From assembly GCA_910575555.1 (NCBI GenBank), contig CAJTFX010000003.1:242622-306621 (forward strand): a stretch of 64,000 nucleotides of DNA, in the 5' to 3' direction. Positions within the stretch are counted from its first letter, which is position 1. Every line of letters starts with the position of its first letter. The position numbers and the translations under genes were made by a program. The DNA comes from Lachnospiraceae bacterium. GTDB lineage: Bacteria; Bacillota; Clostridia; Lachnospirales; Lachnospiraceae. Shown here one piece after another: positions 18,703 to 27,248 of the stretch. The notes under the pieces were generated by a model that searched no databases, was not told the origin of the DNA, and saw only the letters and a program-made list of their open reading frames with translations.

Positions 18703-21264
18703 ATGTTTGAGTTACAGGTAAACGGAAAAACAGTCAGCGCAGACCAGGATAAAACGTTATTGTCTTTTCTGCGGGACGATTTAAAGATTACCTCTGCAAA
18801 AGACGGCTGCAGCGAAGGCGCCTGCGGAACCTGCACCGTTCTGGTGGACAATAAGGCAGTGAAAGCCTGCGTGCAGAAAGTGTCGAAATTTGTTGGAAAG
18901 TCCATCCTGACGGTGGAAGGACTCAGTCGGCGGGAACGGGAAGTCTATGAGTACTGCTTTGGGGCGGCAGGCGCCGTACAGTGCGGATTCTGTATCCCGG
19001 GCATGGTCATCTGCGCCAAAGCATTACTGGATGAAAACCCCGATCCGACAGGTTCAGATGTGAAAAAAGCAATCCGGGGAAACATTTGCCGCTGCACAGG
19101 CTATAAGAAAATTGAAGAAGCTATTTTAATGGCGGGAAAATTTTTCCGGGAATCTCTGGAAATACCAAAGGAGCCGAAAGAGCTTCACATGAATGAGCAT
19201 TTTAACCGTCCCGACGCCGCCAAAAAAGTAAACGGAACCGGAAAATACGCGGACGATCTGGAATTTCCGGATATGCTCTATGCCAAAGCAGTGCGCTCCA
19301 GGTATCCCCGCGCCAGAGTTAATAAAATTGACGTCAGCAAAGCGCTGGCCCACCCGGACTGCGTGCGGATTTTGCTGCAGCCGGACGTGCCGGACAATGT
19401 CATCGGGCATATGAAAAAAGACTGGGACGTGATGATTCCGGAAGGGGGAATTACCCGTTATGTGGGAGACTGCCTTGCCCTTGTGGCAGTCAGCCGCAAA
19501 GAAAGCTTAGAGGAAGTGGTTTCGCTGGTGGAGGTGGATTACACAGAATTAAAACCTGTGACCACTCCCCAGGACGCTTTACGGGGAGACGCGCCCTTAA
19601 TCCATGAGGACGGAAATATCATGAGCAAGTCCACCCTGGTAAACGGAGACGTGAAAACCGCCATTGCCAATGCAAAATACGTGGTGACGAGAAAGTACAA
19701 AACGCCCCATCAGGAGCATGCGTTTATGGAGCCGGAATGCGCCGTTGCAGTACCGGAGGGAGATGACGGCCTGTTATTGTACACCGGAAGCCAGTCAGTT
19801 TATGATGAGCAGCGGGAAATTGCAATGATGCTGAAAATCCCCAAAGAAAAAGTACACTGCCATTCCATGCTGGTAGGCGGCGGATTCGGCGGCAAAGAAG
19901 ATATGAGCGTTCAGCATCATGCAGCATTGATGGCATGGTATACCAAAAAGCCTGTAAAAGTGAAATTTACAAGGCAGGAGAGCCTTGCTTACCATACCAA
20001 ACGGCATCCCATGGAAATTGAAATTACTACAGCCTGTGATGAAAACGGAATCTTAACGGGAATGAAAGCGGTCATTATCGCAGACACCGGAGCCTATGCG
20101 TCTTTGGGCGGCCCGGTACTGGATCGGGCCTGCACCCATGCGGCAGGCCCGTATAATTATCAGAATGTGGATATTCTCGGCATGTCTGTGTATACCAATA
20201 ATATGGTTTCCGGCGCGTTCCGGGGATTTGGGGCGGCCCAGAGCAATTTTGCCATGGAGCAGAATCTGAATCTTCTGGCAGAAAAAGTGGGAATTTCCCC
20301 CTGGGAAATCCGCTACCGCAACGCCATCCGGCCAGGACAGATTCTTCCCAACGGACAGATTGCGGATGAGAGTACCGGAGCGGCAGAATGTCTGGAGGCA
20401 GTGAAAGAAATCTATGAATCCAATCCTTATGCCGGAATCGCCCTGGGATGGAAAAACAGCGGAAAAGGCGTGGGAATCATTGACAGCGGCCGCTGCAGGC
20501 TGCGGGTGCAGGAGGGAAAAGTACATGTACTGACTTCCGCCGCATGTATGGGCCAGGGAATTGCCATTATGTGCGAAACAATTCTCTGTGAGGCCGCAGG
20601 CATTGCGCCCGGACTGGTGGTCCATGCAGACGCAGACACCAGAACCACACCGGATTCCGGCACCAGTACAGCCTCTCGTCAAACCGTGGTAACCGGAGAA
20701 GCCACAAGGCTGGCGGCCGAAAAGCTGAAAAAAGACCTGGATGCAGGAAAATCTCTGGCAGATTTGGAAGGAGAGGAATACTACGGAGAATATCATCCCA
20801 TGACAGACGGCCTTACTTCCACAAAAGAATTTCCGGTGCGTCATGTAAGCTACAGCTACGGCGTTCAGGTGGCGCTTCCCGATGAAAAGGGAAAAATGGA
20901 AAAAATAGTCGCCGCTTATGATGTGGGAACACCCGTAAACATTCAGTCTGTGGAGGGACAAATTGAAGGCGGCATGGTGATGGGCCTTGGCTATGCCTTA
21001 ACCGAAGAATTCAAGTGCCAGGAAGGCTACTGCAAAACCAAGCTGGGCACCCTGGGCCTGATGCGTTCCACCGATGTGCCAAAACTGGAAGTAAAACTGG
21101 TGCAGGGGCCGGGGAAAATTCCTTTGGCATTCGGCGCCAAAGGCTGCGGAGAACTGTGTATGATTCCCACCGGAGCCGCCTGCGCGCATGCGTATTACCG
21201 GCTGGATGGGAAACTTCGGACGGAGATGCCGCTGCGGGATACTTATTATAAGAAGGCGAAGTGA
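18703..21264 (+). CDS. Fused, predicted selenium-dependent xanthine dehydrogenase (2Fe-2S plus Mo subunit)
   Basis: An 853-residue molybdenum hydroxylase. Residues 1-155 form the two [2Fe-2S] domains (CSEGACGTC, then CGFCIPG and NICRCTGYKK). The rest is the Mo-pterin large subunit with GGGFGGKE (about 391) and GAFRGFGAAQ (about 503). No FAD subunit gene is adjacent. The fused form and length match the selenium-dependent XDH family found with ssnA/ygfK/ygeW, which hydroxylates purines such as hypoxanthine and xanthine or works in reverse on urate. GGAGG precedes the ATG. The selenium is a labile Mo ligand in this family, not a selenocysteine, so no in-frame TGA is expected and none is needed. 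Confidence 0.92.
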   Translation: MFELQVNGKTVSADQDKTLLSFLRDDLKITSAKDGCSEGACGTCTVLVDNKAVKACVQKVSKFVGKSILTVEGLSRREREVYEYCFGAAGAVQCGFCIPGMVICAKALLDENPDPTGSDVKKAIRGNICRCTGYKKIEEAILMAGKFFRESLEIPKEPKELHMNEHFNRPDAAKKVNGTGKYADDLEFPDMLYAKAVRSRYPRARVNKIDVSKALAHPDCVRILLQPDVPDNVIGHMKKDWDVMIPEGGITRYVGDCLALVAVSRKESLEEVVSLVEVDYTELKPVTTPQDALRGDAPLIHEDGNIMSKSTLVNGDVKTAIANAKYVVTRKYKTPHQEHAFMEPECAVAVPEGDDGLLLYTGSQSVYDEQREIAMMLKIPKEKVHCHSMLVGGGFGGKEDMSVQHHAALMAWYTKKPVKVKFTRQESLAYHTKRHPMEIEITTACDENGILTGMKAVIIADTGAYASLGGPVLDRACTHAAGPYNYQNVDILGMSVYTNNMVSGAFRGFGAAQSNFAMEQNLNLLAEKVGISPWEIRYRNAIRPGQILPNGQIADESTGAAECLEAVKEIYESNPYAGIALGWKNSGKGVGIIDSGRCRLRVQEGKVHVLTSAACMGQGIAIMCETILCEAAGIAPGLVVHADADTRTTPDSGTSTASRQTVVTGEATRLAAEKLKKDLDAGKSLADLEGEEYYGEYHPMTDGLTSTKEFPVRHVSYSYGVQVALPDEKGKMEKIVAAYDVGTPVNIQSVEGQIEGGMVMGLGYALTEEFKCQEGYCKTKLGTLGLMRSTDVPKLEVKLVQGPGKIPLAFGAKGCGELCMIPTGAACAHAYYRLDGKLRTEMPLRDTYYKKAK

Positions 21265-21985
21265 AATTGCAGCTTTACCGGGGCCAACGGACGCCAAACA
21301 GTGCAGGAACCAGTCCCCTGGAAACGGGCTGACATTCCGGGGAACTAACTGCTGACTCCAACTAATGGATTCAGGAGAGCCTTCATCCATAAGTTTCCAT
21401 AAGCAGTGGATTTCCCCTTCATGAAAAGCAGCCCTGACTTGTTTCCAGGGAACAGGTTCCTGCCCTGTTTGGCTGTCTGTTGGCGGTTGCAGCTTGTGAA
21501 TATTACTTGCTGTGAGAGGTGTGCAGCTTTTTATTATTTACAGAATGTGCTGCAGCTTGTGAATGATGTGCGTTCTGGTTATTTGCAAAGTTGCTAAATA
21601 GTAGAAGTGTTGAAATTTTGAAAGGTTTAATTTGGGAAGGTATGCTTCTCAAATCCGGGAATTACAGAACGTATTATATTTCGATACACAGGGAATGGCG
21701 GACTGCCCTTTCTCTAAGCAAACGGTTCAAGGGCGTATTTAGCGCAGGCGAAATCCACTGCTTACGGAGACTTGGGAAGGAAGGCTTTCCTGACTTCCTT
21801 AGGAACTGTTAAGAAATAACTGCTGGATAGTGCGACGGATTTTTCTTAACAGTTCCGTAGTCGAAGTTAGCAGTTAGTTCGCCGGAGCGTTGCCCGGTTA
21901 GCGTGAGAAAGGGCAGTCCGCCATTCCCGTCCGTATCCAAAGATAATAAGTTCACTAAATCATTTACAGGAAAGGAGCCCCCATC
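21265..21985. repeat. Gene-free region of interlocking inverted repeats
   Basis: Four inverted-repeat pairs occur in this 720-bp spacer: A 21342-21356 with 21866-21880 (14 of 15), B 21400-21414 with 21750-21764 (15 of 15), C 21691-21714 with 21905-21928 (24 of 24) and D 21802-21816 with 21842-21856 (15 of 15). C crosses A and B, so the pairs cannot all form one simple hairpin. A 14-bp direct repeat (21488-21501 and 21551-21564) is also present. Short frames in the region have no ribosome-binding site or recognisable product. It could be a structured RNA leader of the Moco genes or remains of non-autonomous mobile DNA. Confidence 0.6.
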
Positions 21986-22918
21986 ATGAAAACAGCCGCC
22001 CTCATCGTAGCCGCCGGAATGTCCACCCGCATGACCCAGTTCAAACAATTAATGAAAATCGGCAGCCGCACCATGGCAGAACGGGTGATTGTGAATTTTC
22101 AGCAGGCAGGCATAACTGAGATTGTCATGGTAACCGGATACCGCAGCGATCAACTGGAAAAAGAACTCCGGAGTTTTGGAATTACTTTTTTAAGAAATCC
22201 CCGATACGAAACCACCCAGATGTTTGATTCCGCCAAAATCGGTCTGGAATATCTGAAGGAACGCTGTGACAGCGTATGCTTCTGTCCGGTGGATATTCCG
22301 TTTTTTATGGAACAGACCGTGGAAATTCTTCTGGATCAGCAGGGCGATATCATTCAGCCGGTTTTCCAGGGGAAAGCCGGACACCCCATTTTGCTTCGGG
22401 CATCTCTGATCCCTACCATTTTGGCCTATCAGGGAGACGGCGGGCTGAAAGGCGCCCTGAACTCCATTGAAAACTTGAAACGCGTCCGGGTGCCGGTAGA
22501 AGATGAAGCCGTACTGATGGACGCGGACACCAGAGAAGATTTCAAACGGTTGGTGGATGTCCACAATTCCAGGCTGATACACCCGAAGGTTCAGGTGACT
22601 CTGGTGAATCACAAAGGGTTTTTCGATGAAATGACACTGGAACTGCTGAGAAAAATCGCAGCTTCCGGTTCTGTCCGGGAAGCCTGCGGACAGCTTGGAA
22701 TTTCCTATAGTAAAGGCTGGAATATCATTCAGAATGCAGAAGACGGTATGGGCTGTCGGATTGTAGAGCGTCAGCCGGGCGGACGGGGCGGAGGTACGGC
22801 CAATGTAACCGAACGGGGGAAGAAGCTGCTGAAGCTTTTTGAAACTTATGAGGAACAGTTAAATAAAATCAGCGGCGAATTGTTTCAGGAAATTTTTTTA
22901 TCCGGCGATTTGTTTTGA
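21986..22918 (+). CDS. MocA-like nucleotidyltransferase fused to ModE-like HTH domain
   Basis: A 310-residue fusion. Residues 1-195 form a MobA/MocA-type nucleotidyltransferase (AALIVAAGMSTRMTQFKQL at the start, CPVDIPF, GHPILL) of the YgfJ group, which should cytidylylate molybdopterin. Residues about 205-300 are a winged helix like ModE/LysR N-termini (LLRKIAASGSVREACGQLG, then SYSKGWNII). AAAGGAG precedes the ATG. It opens the Moco block after xanthine dehydrogenase. The fusion could couple cofactor maturation with regulation, for example of modABC downstream, but no DNA target is evident. Confidence 0.88.
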   Translation: MKTAALIVAAGMSTRMTQFKQLMKIGSRTMAERVIVNFQQAGITEIVMVTGYRSDQLEKELRSFGITFLRNPRYETTQMFDSAKIGLEYLKERCDSVCFCPVDIPFFMEQTVEILLDQQGDIIQPVFQGKAGHPILLRASLIPTILAYQGDGGLKGALNSIENLKRVRVPVEDEAVLMDADTREDFKRLVDVHNSRLIHPKVQVTLVNHKGFFDEMTLELLRKIAASGSVREACGQLGISYSKGWNIIQNAEDGMGCRIVERQPGGRGGGTANVTERGKKLLKLFETYEEQLNKISGELFQEIFLSGDLF

Positions 22919-22978
22919 AAAAATAGACGGTACGGCAGAAATATGTAGTTTATAACAGCCCCGAAAATGGAGGAAATC

Positions 22979-24001
22979 ATGAAATTGATGAAAACAGAAG
23001 AGGCGGCAGGACAGGTGCTCTGCCATGATATTACAAAGATTGTCAAAGGCGTAACCAAAGACGCCGTGTTTCGGAAAGGCCATGTGATTACAGAAGAAGA
23101 TATCCCGGTGCTTTTAAGCATAGGAAAAGATCATATTTATATTTGGGAAAAGCAGGAAGGGATGCTCCATGAAAATGAAGCCGCCAAGATTCTATACCAT
23201 ATCTGCAGAAATGAGCATATGCATCCCACTCAGGTGAAAGAAGGAAAAATTGAATTGATTGCCGACTGCGACGGACTGCTGAAAATTGACCGGAAAAAGC
23301 TGAAAGCAGTCAATTCCCTGGGAGAGATGATGATAGCCAGCCGCCATGGGAATTTTCCGGTGCGGGCGGGGGATAAAATTGCAGGAACCAGAATTATCCC
23401 CCTGGTCATTGAAAAAGACAAAATGGAGCGGGCAAAGGCAGTGGGCGGCAATGCTCCGATTTTCCAGTTAAAACCGTTTCAAAAGAAAAAAGCCGGAATT
23501 GTCGCAACCGGAAATGAAGTGTATTATGGAAGAATTCAGGATACCTTTACCCCTGTGGTGGAGGAAAAACTGGCGGAATATTCTGCGGATATCATCGGCC
23601 GTGAAGTCAGCGGCGATAACCCGGAACAGATAGAAGAGAAAATCCGTCTTTTGCTGAAAAAGGGCGCGGAGCTGATTATCTGTACCGGCGGTATGAGCGT
23701 GGACCCGGATGATAAGACGCCGGCGGCAATCCGCAGGGCGGCGGCAGAAGTTGTGACTTACGGGGCGCCGGTGCTGCCGGGAGCCATGTTCCTTCTGGCT
23801 TATACCAGGCAGGACGTGCCCATTCTGGGACTGCCAGGCTGCGTGATGTATGCGAAACGGACAATTTTTGATTTAGTTCTTCCCAGAATTATGGCAGGAG
23901 AAAAATTGGAAAAAGAGGATTTTGACATTCTGGGCGAAGGGGGTCTGTGCCTGTCCTGCCCGGTCTGTACGTTTCCAAACTGCGGATTTGGGAAGGCGTA
24001 A
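22979..24001 (+). CDS. MoeA/MoaB-like molybdopterin-binding protein
   Basis: A 340-residue protein with a MoeA-like domain II/linker in the first half and a MogA/MoaB-like molybdopterin-binding domain in the second (AGIVATGNEVYYGRI, then ICTGGMSVDPDD and LPGAMFL). It ends in a Cys-containing tail (CLSCPVCTFPNC) that is unusual for MoeA and might bind metal. The ATG at 22979 has GGAGG 5 nt upstream. It is shorter than normal MoeA (about 400 residues) and lies in the Moco block, so molybdenum insertion for the adjacent hydroxylase is the likely role. Confidence 0.82.
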   Translation: MKLMKTEEAAGQVLCHDITKIVKGVTKDAVFRKGHVITEEDIPVLLSIGKDHIYIWEKQEGMLHENEAAKILYHICRNEHMHPTQVKEGKIELIADCDGLLKIDRKKLKAVNSLGEMMIASRHGNFPVRAGDKIAGTRIIPLVIEKDKMERAKAVGGNAPIFQLKPFQKKKAGIVATGNEVYYGRIQDTFTPVVEEKLAEYSADIIGREVSGDNPEQIEEKIRLLLKKGAELIICTGGMSVDPDDKTPAAIRRAAAEVVTYGAPVLPGAMFLLAYTRQDVPILGLPGCVMYAKRTIFDLVLPRIMAGEKLEKEDFDILGEGGLCLSCPVCTFPNCGFGKA

Positions 24002-24058
24002 AATATGATCCCAGATACTTCGTATGAATTGTCATGAGACAGAAAAGAGGGATAGAAC

Positions 24059-25108
24059 ATGCTGAAATTTTTCAAAGTAATCAGAGAATTAGAACCAAAT
24101 AACCGGAATCTGGCTGTTACTTTGTTAGAAAGAGAATTTTTTGGGGAAAAACTGCTGATTTCCGGCGGTTCTGTTGTTTATCAGTCGTCAGAATCCATGC
24201 CGGGCCCGGCTTATCTGCCCAAACTGTCAGAGGTTCAAAACACCGGTATCTGTTCCGTTGAGGGAGCCCGGATGTTTTGCGAGATTTTGGGCAGGCCGAA
24301 AAAGATTGTCATCTGCGGCGGCGGTCATGTGTCTCTTCCTATTATAAAAATCGGCCGTATGACGGGATTTCAAATTCATGTGTTGGAGGATCGTCCCAAA
24401 TTTGCAGACTGGGCCAGAGCTGCCGGAGCCCAGGAAGTGACATGCCAGCCATTTGCCCAGGGACTTGCTGCTGTTAAAGGCGATAAAGACACCTTTTTTG
24501 TGGTTGTGACCCGGGGACACCGCTACGACCAGATTTGCCTGGAATCCATTGTGGAAAAAGAACATGCCTACATTGGAATGATCGGCAGCCGGCGGCGGGC
24601 GGCCAAAGTAAAAGAAGCCCTTTTAGAACAGGGAAAAGACCCGGAGACTGTGAACCGCATTTACACGCCCATCGGACTGGATATTGGCGCCGAGACCCCG
24701 GAAGAGATTGCAGTGGCAGTTATGGCGGAACTGATTCAGGTGAAAAACAGGGAAAAAAGAAGCTTTGGTTATTCCAAAGAATTGTTGGAATACATTCTGG
24801 ACAGTCAGGAAACAAATGCAAAGAATGTGCTTGCCACCATCATCATGCGCAAAGGTTCTGCTCCGAGAGAAACAGGTACAAAAATGCTGATTCTGCCGGA
24901 CGGAAACTGTATTGGCACCATCGGAGGCGGCTGTGCGGAGGCAGAGGTGGTAAGAATTGCCCGTTCCATGAGCCGTAACGGCGGGGAACCATGCAGACTG
25001 TGCCATGTGGATATGACAGGAGAGGACGCGCAGGAGGAGGGCATGGTCTGCGGCGGCGTCATAGACGTTCTGTTAGAGACGGTTTTTGGTACATCGAACA
25101 TTAAATGA
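24059..25108 (+). CDS. xdhC: XdhC/CoxI-family molybdenum hydroxylase maturation protein
   Basis: A 349-residue XdhC-family protein, which typically helps sulfurate (here possibly selenate) Moco and hand it to the hydroxylase. The XdhC Rossmann domain with ICGGGHVSLP and GMIGSRRR lies in the first two thirds (about 80-225). The CoxI-type segment (VLATIIMRKGSAPRETGTKM, then GTIGGGCAEA) lies at the C-terminus. That is the reverse of the classical XdhC order. The start at 24059 follows AGAGGG. It is in the Moco block with MocA and MoeA-like genes. Confidence 0.85.
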   Translation: MLKFFKVIRELEPNNRNLAVTLLEREFFGEKLLISGGSVVYQSSESMPGPAYLPKLSEVQNTGICSVEGARMFCEILGRPKKIVICGGGHVSLPIIKIGRMTGFQIHVLEDRPKFADWARAAGAQEVTCQPFAQGLAAVKGDKDTFFVVVTRGHRYDQICLESIVEKEHAYIGMIGSRRRAAKVKEALLEQGKDPETVNRIYTPIGLDIGAETPEEIAVAVMAELIQVKNREKRSFGYSKELLEYILDSQETNAKNVLATIIMRKGSAPRETGTKMLILPDGNCIGTIGGGCAEAEVVRIARSMSRNGGEPCRLCHVDMTGEDAQEEGMVCGGVIDVLLETVFGTSNIK

Positions 25109-25164
25109 CAATTTGCGCTGCCGACGGCGGGATTCACATTTATTAAATGGAAAAGAGGTTGGAA

Positions 25165-26115
25165 ATGAAAGACAGCTATGGAAGAATCATAGATTATATG
25201 CGGATTTCCATTACAGACCACTGCAATTTGCGATGCCGCTACTGTATGCCGGAGGGGATTTCCCAGGTTCCCATGGAAGAGATTTTAACTTATGAGGAGA
25301 TAGAGGAACTCTGCCGGGCGGCTTCGGAACTGGGGATCAGCAGGCTGAAAATTACCGGCGGCGAACCGTTAGTCCGTTCCGGCTGCCCCCGGCTGATTGG
25401 AATGCTGAAAAAGATTCCCGGAATTGAGCAGGTAACCATGACCACCAACGGCACTCTGCTGAAACAGTATTTGCCGCAGCTTTTAGACCATGGCTTGGAC
25501 GCCGTAAATATCAGCCTGGATACCTTAAATCCTCAGATTTATCAGCAGATTACCGGGAAAAACCAACTGCATGAGGTATTAGCAGGGATTGGGCAGGCCC
25601 TTAAAGCAGGACTTACGGTTAAATTGAATGCGGTGCTGCAGCCCGGCATAAACAGCAAAGAATGGTTAAGCTTGGCAAGGCTCACAACGCAGTATCCATT
25701 GGATGTGCGCTTTATTGAAATGATGCCCATTGGCTGCGGGAGAAGTTACCGGCCCGTCAGCAATCAGGAACTTCTTTTGCGTCTGAAAGCCAGTTACCCG
25801 GACCTTAGAACAGACGAAAGCATCCGCGGAAACGGCCCGGCCGTCTATTACCGGATTCCACGGGCAATGGGAAGCGTGGGCTTTATCAGCGCCCTTCATG
25901 GAAAATTCTGCAGCGGCTGCAACAGGCTGCGGCTGACCGCTCAGGGGAAATTAAAACCCTGCCTGTGTTTCGAGGAAGAAGTGGATGTGATGGAAATTCT
26001 GCGGGGAAAAAAAAAAGGATGCAATGGAAGTTCTGCAGGAGAAAGAAAAAGAAGATACAATGGAAGTTCTGCAGGAGAAAGAAAATTCCGCCTGCAGAGA
26101 AGTGCAGCAGTATAG
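25165..26115 (+). CDS. moaA: GTP 3',8-cyclase MoaA, reading frame shifted near the C-terminus
   Basis: A radical SAM enzyme for the first step of molybdopterin synthesis. From the ATG at 25165 (GAGG 6 nt upstream) it shows the SAM cluster CNLRCRYC at residues 20-27, the TGGEPLVR motif, and the second cluster CSGCNRLRLT with a later Cys. The frame as written ends at 26115 in an Arg/Ser-rich tail unlike MoaA. The true C-terminus, ending in the conserved Gly-Gly (RRQMAQIGG), lies in the +1 frame up to 26248. The switch falls at a run of ten A (26007-26016): nine A would restore the frame. It could be a pseudogene, a phase-variable gene or one rescued by slippage. Confidence 0.85.
   Translation: MKDSYGRIIDYMRISITDHCNLRCRYCMPEGISQVPMEEILTYEEIEELCRAASELGISRLKITGGEPLVRSGCPRLIGMLKKIPGIEQVTMTTNGTLLKQYLPQLLDHGLDAVNISLDTLNPQIYQQITGKNQLHEVLAGIGQALKAGLTVKLNAVLQPGINSKEWLSLARLTTQYPLDVRFIEMMPIGCGRSYRPVSNQELLLRLKASYPDLRTDESIRGNGPAVYYRIPRAMGSVGFISALHGKFCSGCNRLRLTAQGKLKPCLCFEEEVDVMEILRGKKKGCNGSSAGERKRRYNGSSAGERKFRLQRSAAV
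25984..26089 (+). repeat. Degenerate 36-bp tandem repeats in moaA
   Basis: Three copies of a unit encoding D-x-M-E-(V/I)-L-x-x-K start at 25984, 26018 and 26054. The last two are 36 bp and near identical. The first is 34 nt, contains the A10 tract and breaks the frame. Confidence 0.8.
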
Positions 26116-26248
26116 CAAAGCAGCCGTCCGAAAAGAGCTTTTGAAACAGCGGATTGCCCAGGCTGTCAGCCAAAAGCCCCGGGAACATCATTTTGAAACA
26201 GCGGGACAAATCACAGAACGCAGGCAAATGGCCCAAATCGGCGGGTAG
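26018..26248 (+). pseudogene. moaA: Displaced C-terminal end of moaA
   Basis: In the frame +1 to moaA this stretch encodes the repeat peptides DAMEVLQEKEKE and DTMEVLQEKENS. It then gives a normal MoaA tail with KPREHHFETAG and MAQIGG, ending at a TAG at 26246-26248. It has no own start signal, so it is the 3' end of the moaA gene separated by one base in the A10 tract. Confidence 0.8.
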
Positions 26249-26282
26249 AAAAAAGAGAGGCATAAAATTGGAGGAGCATCAG

Positions 26283-27224
26283 ATGGGAAAAATTACAGCA
26301 ATCTGTATCAGTGATAAAAAAGGAACTCAGAAAACAGAAACCGATCATGCAAAGCTGATAGAAAATTTTGGAATTGCCGGGGACGCCCACGGAGGAAACT
26401 GGCACCGGCAGGTGAGCCTCCTTTCTCTGGAAAAGATCGAAGAATTCCGGCAGAAAGGGGCCGATATAACATACGGGGCATTTGGAGAAAATCTGGTGGT
26501 GGAGGGATTTCACCTGTCTGAAATGACCGTGGGAACCTGTTTTCAGATTGGGGAAGCAGTGCTGAAGCTCACCCAGATTGGCAAGGACTGTCACAGCCAT
26601 TGCCAGATTTACAAGGTGATGGGCGACTGCATCATGCCAAGAGAGGGCGTGTTTGCAGAAGTGCTGACAGGGGGCATAATCCGGCCCGGAGATGAAATCA
26701 AAGCGCTGCCCCTTTTGGCTCACCGCCCCTTTACCGCTGCAGTGCTTACCTTAAGCGATAAAGGATATGCCGGGGAGCGGGAGGATCAAAGCGGGCCTCT
26801 GATTCAGGAAATTCTCAAAGGGCAGGGATACGAAGTGATAGAAAAACTCCTGCTTCCGGACGGCAGAAAGTCTTTGGAAAAACAGCTTTGCAGACTGGCA
26901 GACCAACGGCAGGTGAATCTGATTCTCACCACAGGCGGAACGGGATTTGCAGAACGGGACGTTACTCCGGAAGCCACAGCGGCAGTCTGTGACCGGATGG
27001 CCATGGGCATTGCAGAAGCCATCCGCCAGCATTCTTTGACCATTACCGGACGGGCTATGTTAAGCCGGGCAGTATCCGGTATCCGGAAAAAAACCTTGAT
27101 TGTCAATCTTCCGGGAAGCCCAAAAGCCGTCAAAGAGAGCCTGGAATACATACTCCCCCACCTGGGACATGGACTTGGAATTCTGCGGGGCACAGCAGGA
27201 GAGTGCGCAAAAGAGCTGCGGTAG
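26283..27224 (+). CDS. MOSC domain-MogA fusion protein
   Basis: A 313-residue two-domain protein. The N-terminal MOSC domain (about 1-150; GIAGDAHGGNWHRQVSLL, with FGENL and the conserved Cys in GKDCHSHC) binds a sulfur-carrying cofactor. The C-terminal MogA/MoaB domain (about 155-313; VLTLSDKGYAGEREDQSGP, then TTGGTGFAERDVTPEAT) adenylylates molybdopterin. GGAGG lies 8 nt before the ATG at 26283. Such fusions occur in Clostridia. It follows moaA by 34 nt in the Moco block. Confidence 0.9.
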   Translation: MGKITAICISDKKGTQKTETDHAKLIENFGIAGDAHGGNWHRQVSLLSLEKIEEFRQKGADITYGAFGENLVVEGFHLSEMTVGTCFQIGEAVLKLTQIGKDCHSHCQIYKVMGDCIMPREGVFAEVLTGGIIRPGDEIKALPLLAHRPFTAAVLTLSDKGYAGEREDQSGPLIQEILKGQGYEVIEKLLLPDGRKSLEKQLCRLADQRQVNLILTTGGTGFAERDVTPEATAAVCDRMAMGIAEAIRQHSLTITGRAMLSRAVSGIRKKTLIVNLPGSPKAVKESLEYILPHLGHGLGILRGTAGECAKELR

Positions 27225-27248
27225 TGCGGCGATGAAATGGTGAAGAGC

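Noticed and set aside
20053..20961. 302-codon leftward frame inside the xanthine dehydrogenase gene
   Set aside because: Antisense shadow; no motif or ribosome-binding site.
21591..21812. 73-codon frame in the repeat-rich spacer
   Set aside because: Lies across the inverted repeats, with no ribosome-binding site and low-complexity product.
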